Origin: Vibrio ichthyoenteri ATCC 700023
Lineage (GTDB): Bacteria; Pseudomonadota; Gammaproteobacteria; Enterobacterales; Vibrionaceae
NCBI RefSeq assembly: GCF_000222605.1
Contig: NZ_AFWF01000012.1
Span: 1-64,000, forward strand
Reading direction: 5' to 3'
Length of the DNA stretch: 64,000 nt
In this document: positions 57,217-64,000 of the stretch, in pieces
Layout: each line of letters opens with the position of its first letter
How positions within the stretch are numbered: the stretch's first letter is position 1
Program-made: the position numbers and the translations under genes
Notes under the pieces: model-generated
The model's input: the letters and a program-made list of their open reading frames with translations, nothing else
Told to the model about the DNA's origin: nothing
The model's database searches: none

Positions 57217-57232
57217 TGGCTTGCAATTTGCA
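57217..57232 (+). promoter_or_regulatory. Sigma-54 promoter of flrBC
   Basis: TGGCTTGCAATTTGCA: GG and GC separated by 10 bases, matching TGGCAC-N5-TTGCA. It lies within the extended flrB reading frame, so an flrB start at 57221 would fall inside the promoter. Confidence 0.8.
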
Positions 57233-57286
57233 TGTCAGGCCATTGTAGTATTTAAGGCAAAAAAACGGTACGCAGGCGAACAAAGA

Positions 57287-58321
57287 ATGGATAACCACTT
57301 AGGCTCATTAGAAGAGCAAGTTGAACGTTACAAGCAGGTTTTAGACGTGATGCCTGCTGGGGTTATCTTGCTCGACACCCAAGGTGTGGTGCGTGAAGTC
57401 AACCCAGAAGCCGAACGTTTGCTAGAAGTTCCCTTGGTTGGCTATAAATGGTTCGAAGTGATTCAATGGGCCTTTGCTCCGCGTGAAGATGACGGTCATG
57501 AAATCTCGTTACGCAATGGCCGTAAGGTGCGCTTAGCGATTTCAGCCTCAGCGACCGGACAATTGATCCTGATTACTGATCTGACCGAAACGCGCCTATT
57601 GCAATCACGTATTAGTGATTTACAGCGTTTATCATCACTTGGTCGTATGGTGGCTTCGTTAGCACACCAAGTCAGGACGCCTTTATCAAGTGCGATGCTA
57701 TACGCTTCAAACCTTGCTGCGCCCAATTTACCGCCAGCAACAAAAGATCGCTTTCAAAGTAAGTTAGTTGATCGATTGCAAGACCTTGAAAAACAAGTTA
57801 ATGATATGCTGTTGTTTGCCAAAGGTGGTGACAACAAGGTAGTGAAAGAATTTACGATTGCTGAATTGGTTGCGGAATTCTCACCTATGGTGGAGACGGC
57901 GCTGAAAAATAGTGCCATTGATTACTGCCTTGAGGTTGAAGGCGAGTCAACCCGTTTGCTGGGTAATGCTAACGCGATAGCTTCAGCATTAAGTAACTTA
58001 GTGATGAACGCCATTCAGATCGCAGGCAAAGAATCACAGATAGATGTGTTTTTCCGCCCAGTAAATAACGAATTAAAGATCTCGGTGCAAGATAGCGGAC
58101 CGGGTGTTGCGCAAGAATTACAGCAAAAAATTATGGAACCTTTCTTTACCACTCGCTCTCAAGGCACAGGCCTTGGATTGGCAGTCGTACAGATGGTTTG
58201 TCGCGCGCACGACGGAAAACTTGAACTCATTTCTGAGGAAGGAGATGGGGCATGTTTTACCATGTGCATACCACTGGAAAATGCTCCTCAACTTGACCAA
58301 TCAGTAACGACTGGAGAATAG
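57287..58321 (+). CDS. flrB: Flagellar sensor kinase FlrB (FlaL)
   Basis: Cytoplasmic histidine kinase that phosphorylates FlrC for class III flagellar gene expression. The 344-residue protein has an N-terminal PAS-like domain (about 18-100), the H-box with phospho-acceptor His127 in SLAHQVRTPLSSAML, an N box around ALSNLVMNAIQIA and G boxes DSGPGVAQ and TGLGLAVVQM. The frame extends to 57221 but that start overlaps the sigma-54 promoter; the ATG at 57287 gives the expected MDNHLGSLEEQVERYK. Confidence 0.94.
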   Translation: MDNHLGSLEEQVERYKQVLDVMPAGVILLDTQGVVREVNPEAERLLEVPLVGYKWFEVIQWAFAPREDDGHEISLRNGRKVRLAISASATGQLILITDLTETRLLQSRISDLQRLSSLGRMVASLAHQVRTPLSSAMLYASNLAAPNLPPATKDRFQSKLVDRLQDLEKQVNDMLLFAKGGDNKVVKEFTIAELVAEFSPMVETALKNSAIDYCLEVEGESTRLLGNANAIASALSNLVMNAIQIAGKESQIDVFFRPVNNELKISVQDSGPGVAQELQQKIMEPFFTTRSQGTGLGLAVVQMVCRAHDGKLELISEEGDGACFTMCIPLENAPQLDQSVTTGE

Positions 58322-58323
58322 CA

Positions 58324-59730
58324 ATGGCTCAAAGCAAGGTACTTATCGTAGAAGATGACGAAGGTTTACGCGAAGCACTCGTCGATACCCTCGCGCTTGC
58401 TGGCTACGAATGGCTTGAAGCAGACAGCGCTGAAGACGCGTTGGTTAAGCTTAAAACTAACGCCGTGGACATTGTTGTTTCGGATGTTCAAATGGCCGGC
58501 ATGGGTGGTCTAGCACTGCTGCGCAATATCAAACAGCATTGGCCAAATCTGCCGGTATTGTTGATGACGGCATACGCCAATATTGAAGATGCCGTTTCAG
58601 CAATGAAGGATGGCGCGATTGATTACATGGCGAAACCTTTTGCTCCAGAAGTTCTGTTGAACATGGTCAGTCGTTACGCGCCAGTTAAATCAGACGACAA
58701 CGGTGATGCTGTTGTTGCTGATGAAAAAAGTTTAAAGCTGTTGGCGCTTGCCGACAAAGTGGCTCGTACCGATGCCAATGTGATGGTGCTTGGCCCTAGT
58801 GGTTCGGGCAAAGAAGTGATGTCGCGTTATATTCATAACGCCTCACTCCGCAAAAATGGCCCTTTTGTGGCGATTAACTGTGCAGCGATCCCTGACAACA
58901 TGCTTGAAGCGACACTGTTTGGTTACGAAAAAGGAGCCTTCACCGGCGCGGTACAAGCGTGTCCAGGTAAGTTTGAACAAGCGCAAGGTGGCACGATTCT
59001 ACTGGATGAAATCAGTGAGATGGATCTAAGCCTGCAAGCTAAGTTATTACGCGTACTGCAAGAGCGTGAAGTTGAGCGCTTAGGCGGCCGTAAGAGCATT
59101 AAATTGGATGTCCGAGTATTAGCCACCAGTAACCGCGATCTTAAGCAGTATGTGCTAGAAGGAAATTTCCGTGAAGATTTATACTACCGTCTGAATGTTT
59201 TCCCAATTGCATGGCCAGCGCTATGTGAACGTAAAGGGGATATTGAACCTTTAGCACGCCACCTGGTAGAGCGTCACTGTCAAAAATTGGGTATGCCGGT
59301 ACCAAATTTGAGCCAAGACGCGCTGGCTAAACTCGTTGCCTATCCATGGCCGGGTAACGTCCGTGAATTGGATAATGTGGTGCAACGAGCCTTGATCCTG
59401 AGTGAAAATAATCACATTGGTGGTGAGCATATTCTACTTGAAGGCTTGGATTGGTTAGATGCAACCAGCTTACAGCAAGTGGTTGAGAATGGCTCAGTGG
59501 CAATGCCGACCATCAAGCCCGTGGCGGAAGTGGATGCTTTTAAAGGCTTATCTTCGACCTCTGGATTAGGGGGGGAACTAAGGGACCAAGAGTACACTAT
59601 TATTCTTGAAACTTTAGTTGAGTGCGCTGGGCGCCGTAAAGAAATGGCCGACAAGTTAGGGATCAGCCCACGGACTTTACGCTACAAGCTCGCAAAAATG
59701 CGTGATGCAGGGATTGATATTCCAAACTAA
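58324..59730 (+). CDS. flrC: Flagellar response regulator FlrC (FlaM), sigma-54 activator
   Basis: Two-component NtrC-type activator of class III genes (hook, basal body, core flagellin). The 468-residue protein has the receiver domain with Asp54 (VVSDVQMAGMGG), the AAA+ domain with Walker A GPSGSGKE, GAFTGAVQACPGKFE and Walker B GGTILLDEISE, and the C-terminal Fis-type helix-turn-helix (RRKEMADKLGISPRTLRYKL). It follows flrB by two bases. Confidence 0.96.
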   Translation: MAQSKVLIVEDDEGLREALVDTLALAGYEWLEADSAEDALVKLKTNAVDIVVSDVQMAGMGGLALLRNIKQHWPNLPVLLMTAYANIEDAVSAMKDGAIDYMAKPFAPEVLLNMVSRYAPVKSDDNGDAVVADEKSLKLLALADKVARTDANVMVLGPSGSGKEVMSRYIHNASLRKNGPFVAINCAAIPDNMLEATLFGYEKGAFTGAVQACPGKFEQAQGGTILLDEISEMDLSLQAKLLRVLQEREVERLGGRKSIKLDVRVLATSNRDLKQYVLEGNFREDLYYRLNVFPIAWPALCERKGDIEPLARHLVERHCQKLGMPVPNLSQDALAKLVAYPWPGNVRELDNVVQRALILSENNHIGGEHILLEGLDWLDATSLQQVVENGSVAMPTIKPVAEVDAFKGLSSTSGLGGELRDQEYTIILETLVECAGRRKEMADKLGISPRTLRYKLAKMRDAGIDIPN

Positions 59731-59759
59731 CGTGCTATTTTCGTAGGCTTAATAGTGCG

Positions 59760-59775
59760 TGGCATACTCTTTGCA
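59760..59775 (+). promoter_or_regulatory. Sigma-54 promoter of the fliEFGHI operon
   Basis: TGGCATACTCTTTGCA: TGGCA and TTGCA elements with GG-N10-GC spacing, 30 bases after the flrC stop and about 55 before fliE. It fits the FlrA-dependent class II assignment of this operon in Vibrio. Confidence 0.82.
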
Positions 59776-59828
59776 GCGTCAGTAATACAACGTAGTTGCT
59801 TGTCAAAGAATTGACACCAGAGGTAATG

Positions 59829-60140
59829 ATGAGAATTGATGGATTTAACAGCGAAATGCAAGCCATGATGCTGGATGCGGCTAACGCAAAACCAGTCGCC
59901 ACAGGTCAAACTGTGGGGGCAGATTTTAAAGATTTGCTTAGCAATGCCATCAATAACGTCAACAGCCTTTCTAAAACGTCAGGTGACCTGCAAACCCGCT
60001 TTGATCGCGGTGATGAAAATGTCTCTTTATCTGATGTGATGATCGCTCGGAATAAATCGAGTGTCGCTTTTGAAGCAACGATCCAAGTACGCAATAAACT
60101 GGTTGAAGCGTATAAAGAATTAATGAACATGCCAGTGTAA
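59829..60140 (+). CDS. fliE: Flagellar hook-basal body protein FliE
   Basis: Joins the MS ring to the proximal rod and interfaces with the export gate. The 103-residue protein shows the conserved C-terminal half (SLSDVMIARNKSSVAFEATI followed by QVRNKLVEAYKELMNMPV). ATGs at 59826 and 59829 are adjacent; 59829 has the better distance to AGAGG. The longer frame from 59796 would begin next to the promoter and is less likely. First gene of fliEFGHI. Confidence 0.95.
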   Translation: MRIDGFNSEMQAMMLDAANAKPVATGQTVGADFKDLLSNAINNVNSLSKTSGDLQTRFDRGDENVSLSDVMIARNKSSVAFEATIQVRNKLVEAYKELMNMPV

Positions 60141-60154
60141 TTTAGGTAGCAACT

Positions 60155-61903
60155 GTGTCCGAGCGAAACCACTCAACAGATTTGGCTTTGTCTGAGTCAG
60201 CGTCCGACAATGCGATGATTGCGCATGGTGGCGTTGATGGCTCAAGCCAGAATCCAGATCTTGATGAAAAAAGCAGTTCTAAATTTGATTTAGCTGTGGG
60301 CGATCTTGACCTTATGCGTCAAGTGGTCCTTGTGCTGTCTATTTCTATCTGTGTAGCCTTGATTGTGATGCTATTTTTCTGGGTGAAAGAGCCTGAAATG
60401 CGTCCTCTGGGTGCCTATGAAACGGAAGAGTTAATTCCAGTCCTCGATTATCTGGACTCGCAAAAACAAGATTATACCTTGGAAGGCAATACCGTCATGG
60501 TGCCGGCCGGCGAATACAGCGGTCTCAAACTCAACCTTGCTCGCGCGGGCTTAAACCAAGCCACCGAAGAAGGTGATGATATCTTGCTGCAAGATATGGG
60601 ATTTGGTGTATCACAACGTTTAGAGTTGGAGCGCTTAAAGCTCAGCCGTGAGCGTCAGCTTTCCAAAGCGATTGAAGAAATGAAGCAAGTGCGTAAAGCG
60701 CGCGTGTTACTCGCCTTACCCAAACAAAGTGTGTTTGTGCGTCATAATCAAGAAGCGTCTGCCTCGGTGTTTCTGAATCTCAAGTCGGGCAATAACCTTA
60801 AACAAGAAGAAGTCGATTCAATCGTTGATATGGTGTCGAGTGCGGTTCCTGGTATGAAGCCAAATCGTATCACGGTCACTGACCAGCATGGCCGCCTTCT
60901 CAGTTCAGGCTCTCAAGATGAAGCGTCGATGGCGCGTCGTAAAGAGCATGAATTAGAGCGTAAACAAGAATCAGCCCTGCGGGAAAAAATTGATTCGGTC
61001 CTGATCCCGATTCTCGGTTTTGGCAACTACACCGCGCAAGTGGATATCGAGCTTGATTTTAGCGCCGTAGAGCAAACTCGTAAGAGCTTTGACCCTAATA
61101 CTCCGGCCACCCGCAGTGAGTACACATTAGAAGACTACAACAACGGCAGTGTTGTTGCCGGCGTTCCGGGGGCATTAAGCAACCAACCGCCAGCGGACGC
61201 GTCTATTCCACAAGATGTCGCACAAATGAAAGACGGCAGCATGATGGGGCAAGGTTCGGTGCACAAGGAAGCGACACGTAACTTTGAGCTTGATACCACC
61301 ATCAGCCATGAACGCCGTCAAACGGGTGTGGTTAATCGACAAACTGTCGCGGTCGCGATCAAAAATCGCCCGATTGTCAATCCGGAAACAGGCACGACAA
61401 CTTACCAACCGCTATCCGAATCTGAGCTTAATTCGATTCGCCAAGTCTTAATCGGTGCGGTTGGCTTTAGCCAAAATCGTGGTGACTTACTTAATGTTTT
61501 GAGCATGCAATTTGCTGAGCCTGAAATGGAAAGCATCGTTGATGCGCCAATTTGGGAACACCCTAATTTCAATGACTGGGTGCGTTGGTTTGCCAGTGCT
61601 CTGGTGGTGGTTATTGTCGTCTTAGTTCTTGTTCGTCCGGCGATGAAGAAACTGCTTAATCCAGCAGCGGAAGATGACGACCAAATGTATGGCCCAGATG
61701 GCATGCCAATTGGTGCGGATGGTGAAACTAGCTTGATCGGCGGTGATCTCGATGGTGGTGAACTGTTTGAGTTCGGTTCAAGTATCGATTTACCTAATCT
61801 ACACAAAGATGAAGACGTATTAAAAGCGGTGCGTGCTCTGGTGGCGAATGAACCAGAGTTGGCTGCGCAAGTAGTGAAGAACTGGATGAAAGATGGCCAA
61901 TGA
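60155..61903 (+). CDS. fliF: Flagellar MS-ring protein FliF
   Basis: Builds the MS ring in the inner membrane. The 582-residue protein has two transmembrane segments (about 55-75, VLVLSISICVALIVMLFFW; and 475-495, FASALVVVIVVLVLVRP) with the periplasmic ring-building motif regions between, including LNLARAGLNQATEEGDDI and RARVLLALPKQSVF-type strands (KARVLLALPKQSVFVRHNQE). The cytoplasmic C-terminus that binds FliG follows. Start GTG at 60155; its 3' end overlaps fliG by 11 bases. Confidence 0.97.
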   Translation: MSERNHSTDLALSESASDNAMIAHGGVDGSSQNPDLDEKSSSKFDLAVGDLDLMRQVVLVLSISICVALIVMLFFWVKEPEMRPLGAYETEELIPVLDYLDSQKQDYTLEGNTVMVPAGEYSGLKLNLARAGLNQATEEGDDILLQDMGFGVSQRLELERLKLSRERQLSKAIEEMKQVRKARVLLALPKQSVFVRHNQEASASVFLNLKSGNNLKQEEVDSIVDMVSSAVPGMKPNRITVTDQHGRLLSSGSQDEASMARRKEHELERKQESALREKIDSVLIPILGFGNYTAQVDIELDFSAVEQTRKSFDPNTPATRSEYTLEDYNNGSVVAGVPGALSNQPPADASIPQDVAQMKDGSMMGQGSVHKEATRNFELDTTISHERRQTGVVNRQTVAVAIKNRPIVNPETGTTTYQPLSESELNSIRQVLIGAVGFSQNRGDLLNVLSMQFAEPEMESIVDAPIWEHPNFNDWVRWFASALVVVIVVLVLVRPAMKKLLNPAAEDDDQMYGPDGMPIGADGETSLIGGDLDGGELFEFGSSIDLPNLHKDEDVLKAVRALVANEPELAAQVVKNWMKDGQ

Positions 61904-62948
61904 AATCGTAGCACAGGAACAAGGCACTGATATCGCTGAAAATACAGTTGATATCTCGACTATTCCCGGTGAAGAGCGAGCAGCAATTCTATTGCTGAGC
62001 CTTAATGAAGAAGATGCCGCGGGCATTATCCGTCACCTAGAGCCGAAGCAAGTGCAACGCGTGGGTAGCGCGATGGCGCGTGCGGCGGATTTAAGCCAAG
62101 ATAAGGTCGGTGCGGTGCATCGTGCTTTTTTGGAAGACATTCAGAAGTACACTAATATCGGCATGGGTAGCGAAGACTTTATGCGCAACACTTTGATTGC
62201 AGCATTAGGTCAAGATAAAGCCAACAACTTAGTCGACCAAATTTTGCTAGGCACAGGTTCTAAGGGCCTAGATTCATTGAAATGGATGGACCCACGTCAA
62301 GTGGCAAGCATCATCATCAATGAACACCCACAGATCCAAACCATCGTTTTATCGTACCTCGACCCTGATCAATCCGCCGAAATTTTGTCACAGTTTGCTG
62401 AACGTGACCGTCTCGATTTAATGATGCGTATTGCCAACCTTGAAGAAGTTCAACCTTCGGCTCTGGCTGAATTGAACGAGATCATGGAGAAGCAGTTTGC
62501 AGGTCAAGCGGGTGCTCAAGCAGCCAAGATTGGTGGCCTGAAAGCCGCTGCCGAGATCATGAACTACATGGACAACAACGTCGAAGGCGTCTTGATGGAG
62601 CAAATCCGCGACCAAGACGAAGATATGGCGACGCAAATCCAAGACCTGATGTTTGTGTTCGAAAACCTTATCGAAGTCGACGACCAAGGCATTCAGAAAT
62701 TGCTGCGTGACGTACCGCAAGATGTTCTGCAAAGAGCGCTTAAAGGCGCCGATGATGGCCTACGTGATAAGATCTTCAAGAACATGTCTAAGCGTGCCGC
62801 TGAAATGATGCGCGATGACCTTGAAGCGATGCCGCCAATCAAAGTCTCTGATGTGGAATCTGCACAGAAAGAAGTGCTGGCGATTGCCCGTCGCATGGCG
62901 GATGCTGGTGAGCTAATGCTGTCTGGCGGCGCGGACGAATTCCTATAA
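61893..62948 (+). CDS. fliG: Flagellar motor switch protein FliG
   Basis: Rotor component that receives torque from the PomA loop and binds FliF and FliM. The 351-residue protein has the N-terminal domain (PGEERAAILLLSLNEEDAAG), the middle domain with the conserved LKWMDPRQVASIIINEHPQI and the EHPQ motif, and the C-terminal charge-bearing domain (DQGIQKLLRDVPQDVLQRAL, then GADDGLRDKIFKNMSKRAAE). Its start lies within fliF, giving coupled translation. Confidence 0.97.
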   Translation: MANEIVAQEQGTDIAENTVDISTIPGEERAAILLLSLNEEDAAGIIRHLEPKQVQRVGSAMARAADLSQDKVGAVHRAFLEDIQKYTNIGMGSEDFMRNTLIAALGQDKANNLVDQILLGTGSKGLDSLKWMDPRQVASIIINEHPQIQTIVLSYLDPDQSAEILSQFAERDRLDLMMRIANLEEVQPSALAELNEIMEKQFAGQAGAQAAKIGGLKAAAEIMNYMDNNVEGVLMEQIRDQDEDMATQIQDLMFVFENLIEVDDQGIQKLLRDVPQDVLQRALKGADDGLRDKIFKNMSKRAAEMMRDDLEAMPPIKVSDVESAQKEVLAIARRMADAGELMLSGGADEFL

Positions 62949-62974
62949 TTATTTGCTGCTACAGGTAAACGAAC

Positions 62975-63775
62975 ATGTCTGGTGAGAGAAAACGCGGCTT
63001 TTTACGCCTCGATGACGATCAACAAGTAGAGAAACCGCAGAAATGGGGTTTGCCTGACTATACCTCTGAAAATCGCTCGCAAGCACGCGAAACGGCGATG
63101 AACTACGATCCGGGCTGGATGCCGAGCTTTAGTGAGCCGGAAGTCGATGTTCCTGCAGAGCTGACTGACGAAGAAATCGAACTGATCAAGCAGCAAGCTT
63201 ATCAGGAAGGGTTACATCAAGGTCAAGAAGCGGGCTTTAAGCAAGGCTATGATAAAGGTAAAGAGCAAGGGCTAGAGCAAGGTCAGCAAGAAGGTCTTGA
63301 GTCTGGAAAAATCGAAGGGGTTGCCGCGGGACAAGAGTTTATTCAGCAGCAAGTACAAACCTTCGTTAATCTGGCCAATCAATTTGCTCAACCACTTGAG
63401 TTAATGAATGCGCAAGTGGAAAAACAGCTGGTAGACATGGTACTGACTTTGGTCAAAGAAGTGGTGCATGTTGAGGTGCAAACCAATCCCCAAGTGATTT
63501 TAGATACCATTAAGCAGTCAGTTGAAGCGCTGCCTGTGTCTGGTCATGCAATCACCTTGAAACTCCATCCTGATGACGTTGAAATTATCCGCTCCTCTTA
63601 TGGTGAAGAAAGCCTTGAGTTCCGTAATTGGACGTTATTGGCTGAACCTGCTTTAAATCGCGGTGATGTGCAAATTGAAGCGGGCGATTCCAGCGTCAAT
63701 TACCGCATGGAAGAGCGAATCTGCAGCGTGTTACAAAGTTTTTGTGGTTCTAATCGTCATCAAGGCGGTGAATAG
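62975..63775 (+). CDS. fliH: Flagellar export regulator FliH
   Basis: Stator-like partner of the export ATPase FliI. The 266-residue protein has an N-terminal disordered part and a run of G-x-x-x-G repeats typical of FliH (GLHQGQEAGFKQGYDKGKEQ and the following GLEQGQQEGLESGKIEGV, about 79-117). A coiled-coil/V-ATPase-E-like C-terminal domain follows (VLTLVKEVVHVEVQTNPQVI, IEAGDSSVNYRMEE). Its stop overlaps the fliI GTG. Confidence 0.94.
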   Translation: MSGERKRGFLRLDDDQQVEKPQKWGLPDYTSENRSQARETAMNYDPGWMPSFSEPEVDVPAELTDEEIELIKQQAYQEGLHQGQEAGFKQGYDKGKEQGLEQGQQEGLESGKIEGVAAGQEFIQQQVQTFVNLANQFAQPLELMNAQVEKQLVDMVLTLVKEVVHVEVQTNPQVILDTIKQSVEALPVSGHAITLKLHPDDVEIIRSSYGEESLEFRNWTLLAEPALNRGDVQIEAGDSSVNYRMEERICSVLQSFCGSNRHQGGE

Positions 63776-64000
63776 TGCTACAGCTGGCTGATCGACTTTC
63801 TCAATACAAAACCAAAGGGTTAACATGTCGCCCTGTCGCGTCAGGTAAACTGGTGCGCGTGGTCGGTTTGACGCTTGAAGCGACAGGCTGTCGAGCGCCG
63901 ATTGGCAGCTTGTGTAAAGTCGAAACTATGCACGGTGAAATGGAAGCCGAAGTGGTGGGCTTTTCTGGTGACAATCTATTTTTGATGCCGAGCGAGCAAA
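63775..64000 (+). CDS. fliI: Flagellum-specific ATPase FliI, 5' part (runs off the window)
   Basis: Partial gene: GTG at 63775 overlaps the fliH stop in TAGTG. The visible 75 codons read MLQLADRLSQYKTKGLTCR, then GKLVRVVGLTLEATGC and IGSLCKVETMHGEMEAEVVG, matching the N-terminal beta-barrel domain of FliI, the ATPase that delivers substrates to the flagellar export gate. Walker motifs lie beyond the window edge. Confidence 0.93.
   Translation, partial: MLQLADRLSQYKTKGLTCRPVASGKLVRVVGLTLEATGCRAPIGSLCKVETMHGEMEAEVVGFSGDNLFLMPSEQ

Noticed and set aside
57221-57286. Longer FlrB N-terminus
   Set aside because: It overlaps the sigma-54 promoter at 57217-57232; the ATG at 57287 is preferred.
1-64000. 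tRNA or rRNA genes, insertion sequences, prophage or integron parts
   Set aside because: I looked for cloverleaf arms, transposase-like frames, integrases and attC-like sites and found none that I could support.

Overview
The window is a chromosomal segment of a Vibrio species (Gammaproteobacteria, Vibrionaceae). The gene order fur-fldA-ybfF-seqA-pgm, then gltA/sdhCDAB/sucABCD, then dxs-ispA-xseB/pomAB/thiI, then queF/syd, and finally a flagellin block followed by flaG-fliD-flaI-fliS-flrABC-fliEFGHI is characteristic of Vibrio chromosome 1. The sodium-type motor genes pomAB and the FlrABC regulators support this. I cannot name the species. Nothing in the window looks like a prophage, integron, transposon or CRISPR array; it is mostly core genome.

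Layout. 1-7.3 kb: Fur, a hotdog-fold protein, flavodoxin, small membrane and hydrolase genes, SeqA, phosphoglucomutase, a DUF1853 protein and a Nif3-like protein. 7.3-19.0 kb: the TCA cycle block, with citrate synthase divergent from succinate dehydrogenase, 2-oxoglutarate dehydrogenase and succinyl-CoA synthetase. 19.0-20.1 kb: a small helix-turn-helix/coiled-coil protein and, missed by any ORF view, a CsrB-family regulatory RNA with about two dozen GGA motifs, an intrinsic terminator and an upstream UvrY/VarA-type palindrome. 20.3-26.4 kb: an acetyltransferase, DUF3301, DUF3549, YqcC and TruC, then the isoprenoid genes dxs-ispA with xseB. 26.6-34 kb: pomAB, thiI, and the GcvB small RNA divergent from gcvA, ygdD and rlmM. 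34-48 kb: xni, ppnN, two adjacent GGDEF-type genes (one probably active, one degenerate and fused to TPRs), queF divergent from syd, dapE, small membrane and lipoprotein genes, and a Dyp-type peroxidase. 48-64 kb: polar flagellum genes, with three flagellins, cap and chaperones, the FlrA-FlrB/FlrC cascade and the start of the basal-body/export operon; fliI runs off the end.

How it fits together. The flagellar part shows a promoter hierarchy in the DNA: sigma-54 -24/-12 sites before flrB and fliE, and sigma-28 sites before the three flagellins and pomAB. The leader of the second flagellin carries a hairpin and spaced GGA motifs, which makes it a candidate target of CsrA, the protein that the CsrB RNA in this window should sequester.

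Unusual features. Three intergenic regions (5.36-5.70, 7.32-7.68 and 30.1-30.5 kb) are filled with related low-complexity repeats (GAGAAGCG-type heptamers, a 36-bp tandem unit and an inverted repeat with an ATTCCCGA/TCGGGAAT core). A fourth site after sucD has a related heptamer. I did not find a clearly new multi-gene system. The best leads are the repeat family, the paired GGDEF genes and the possible Csr control of a flagellin.
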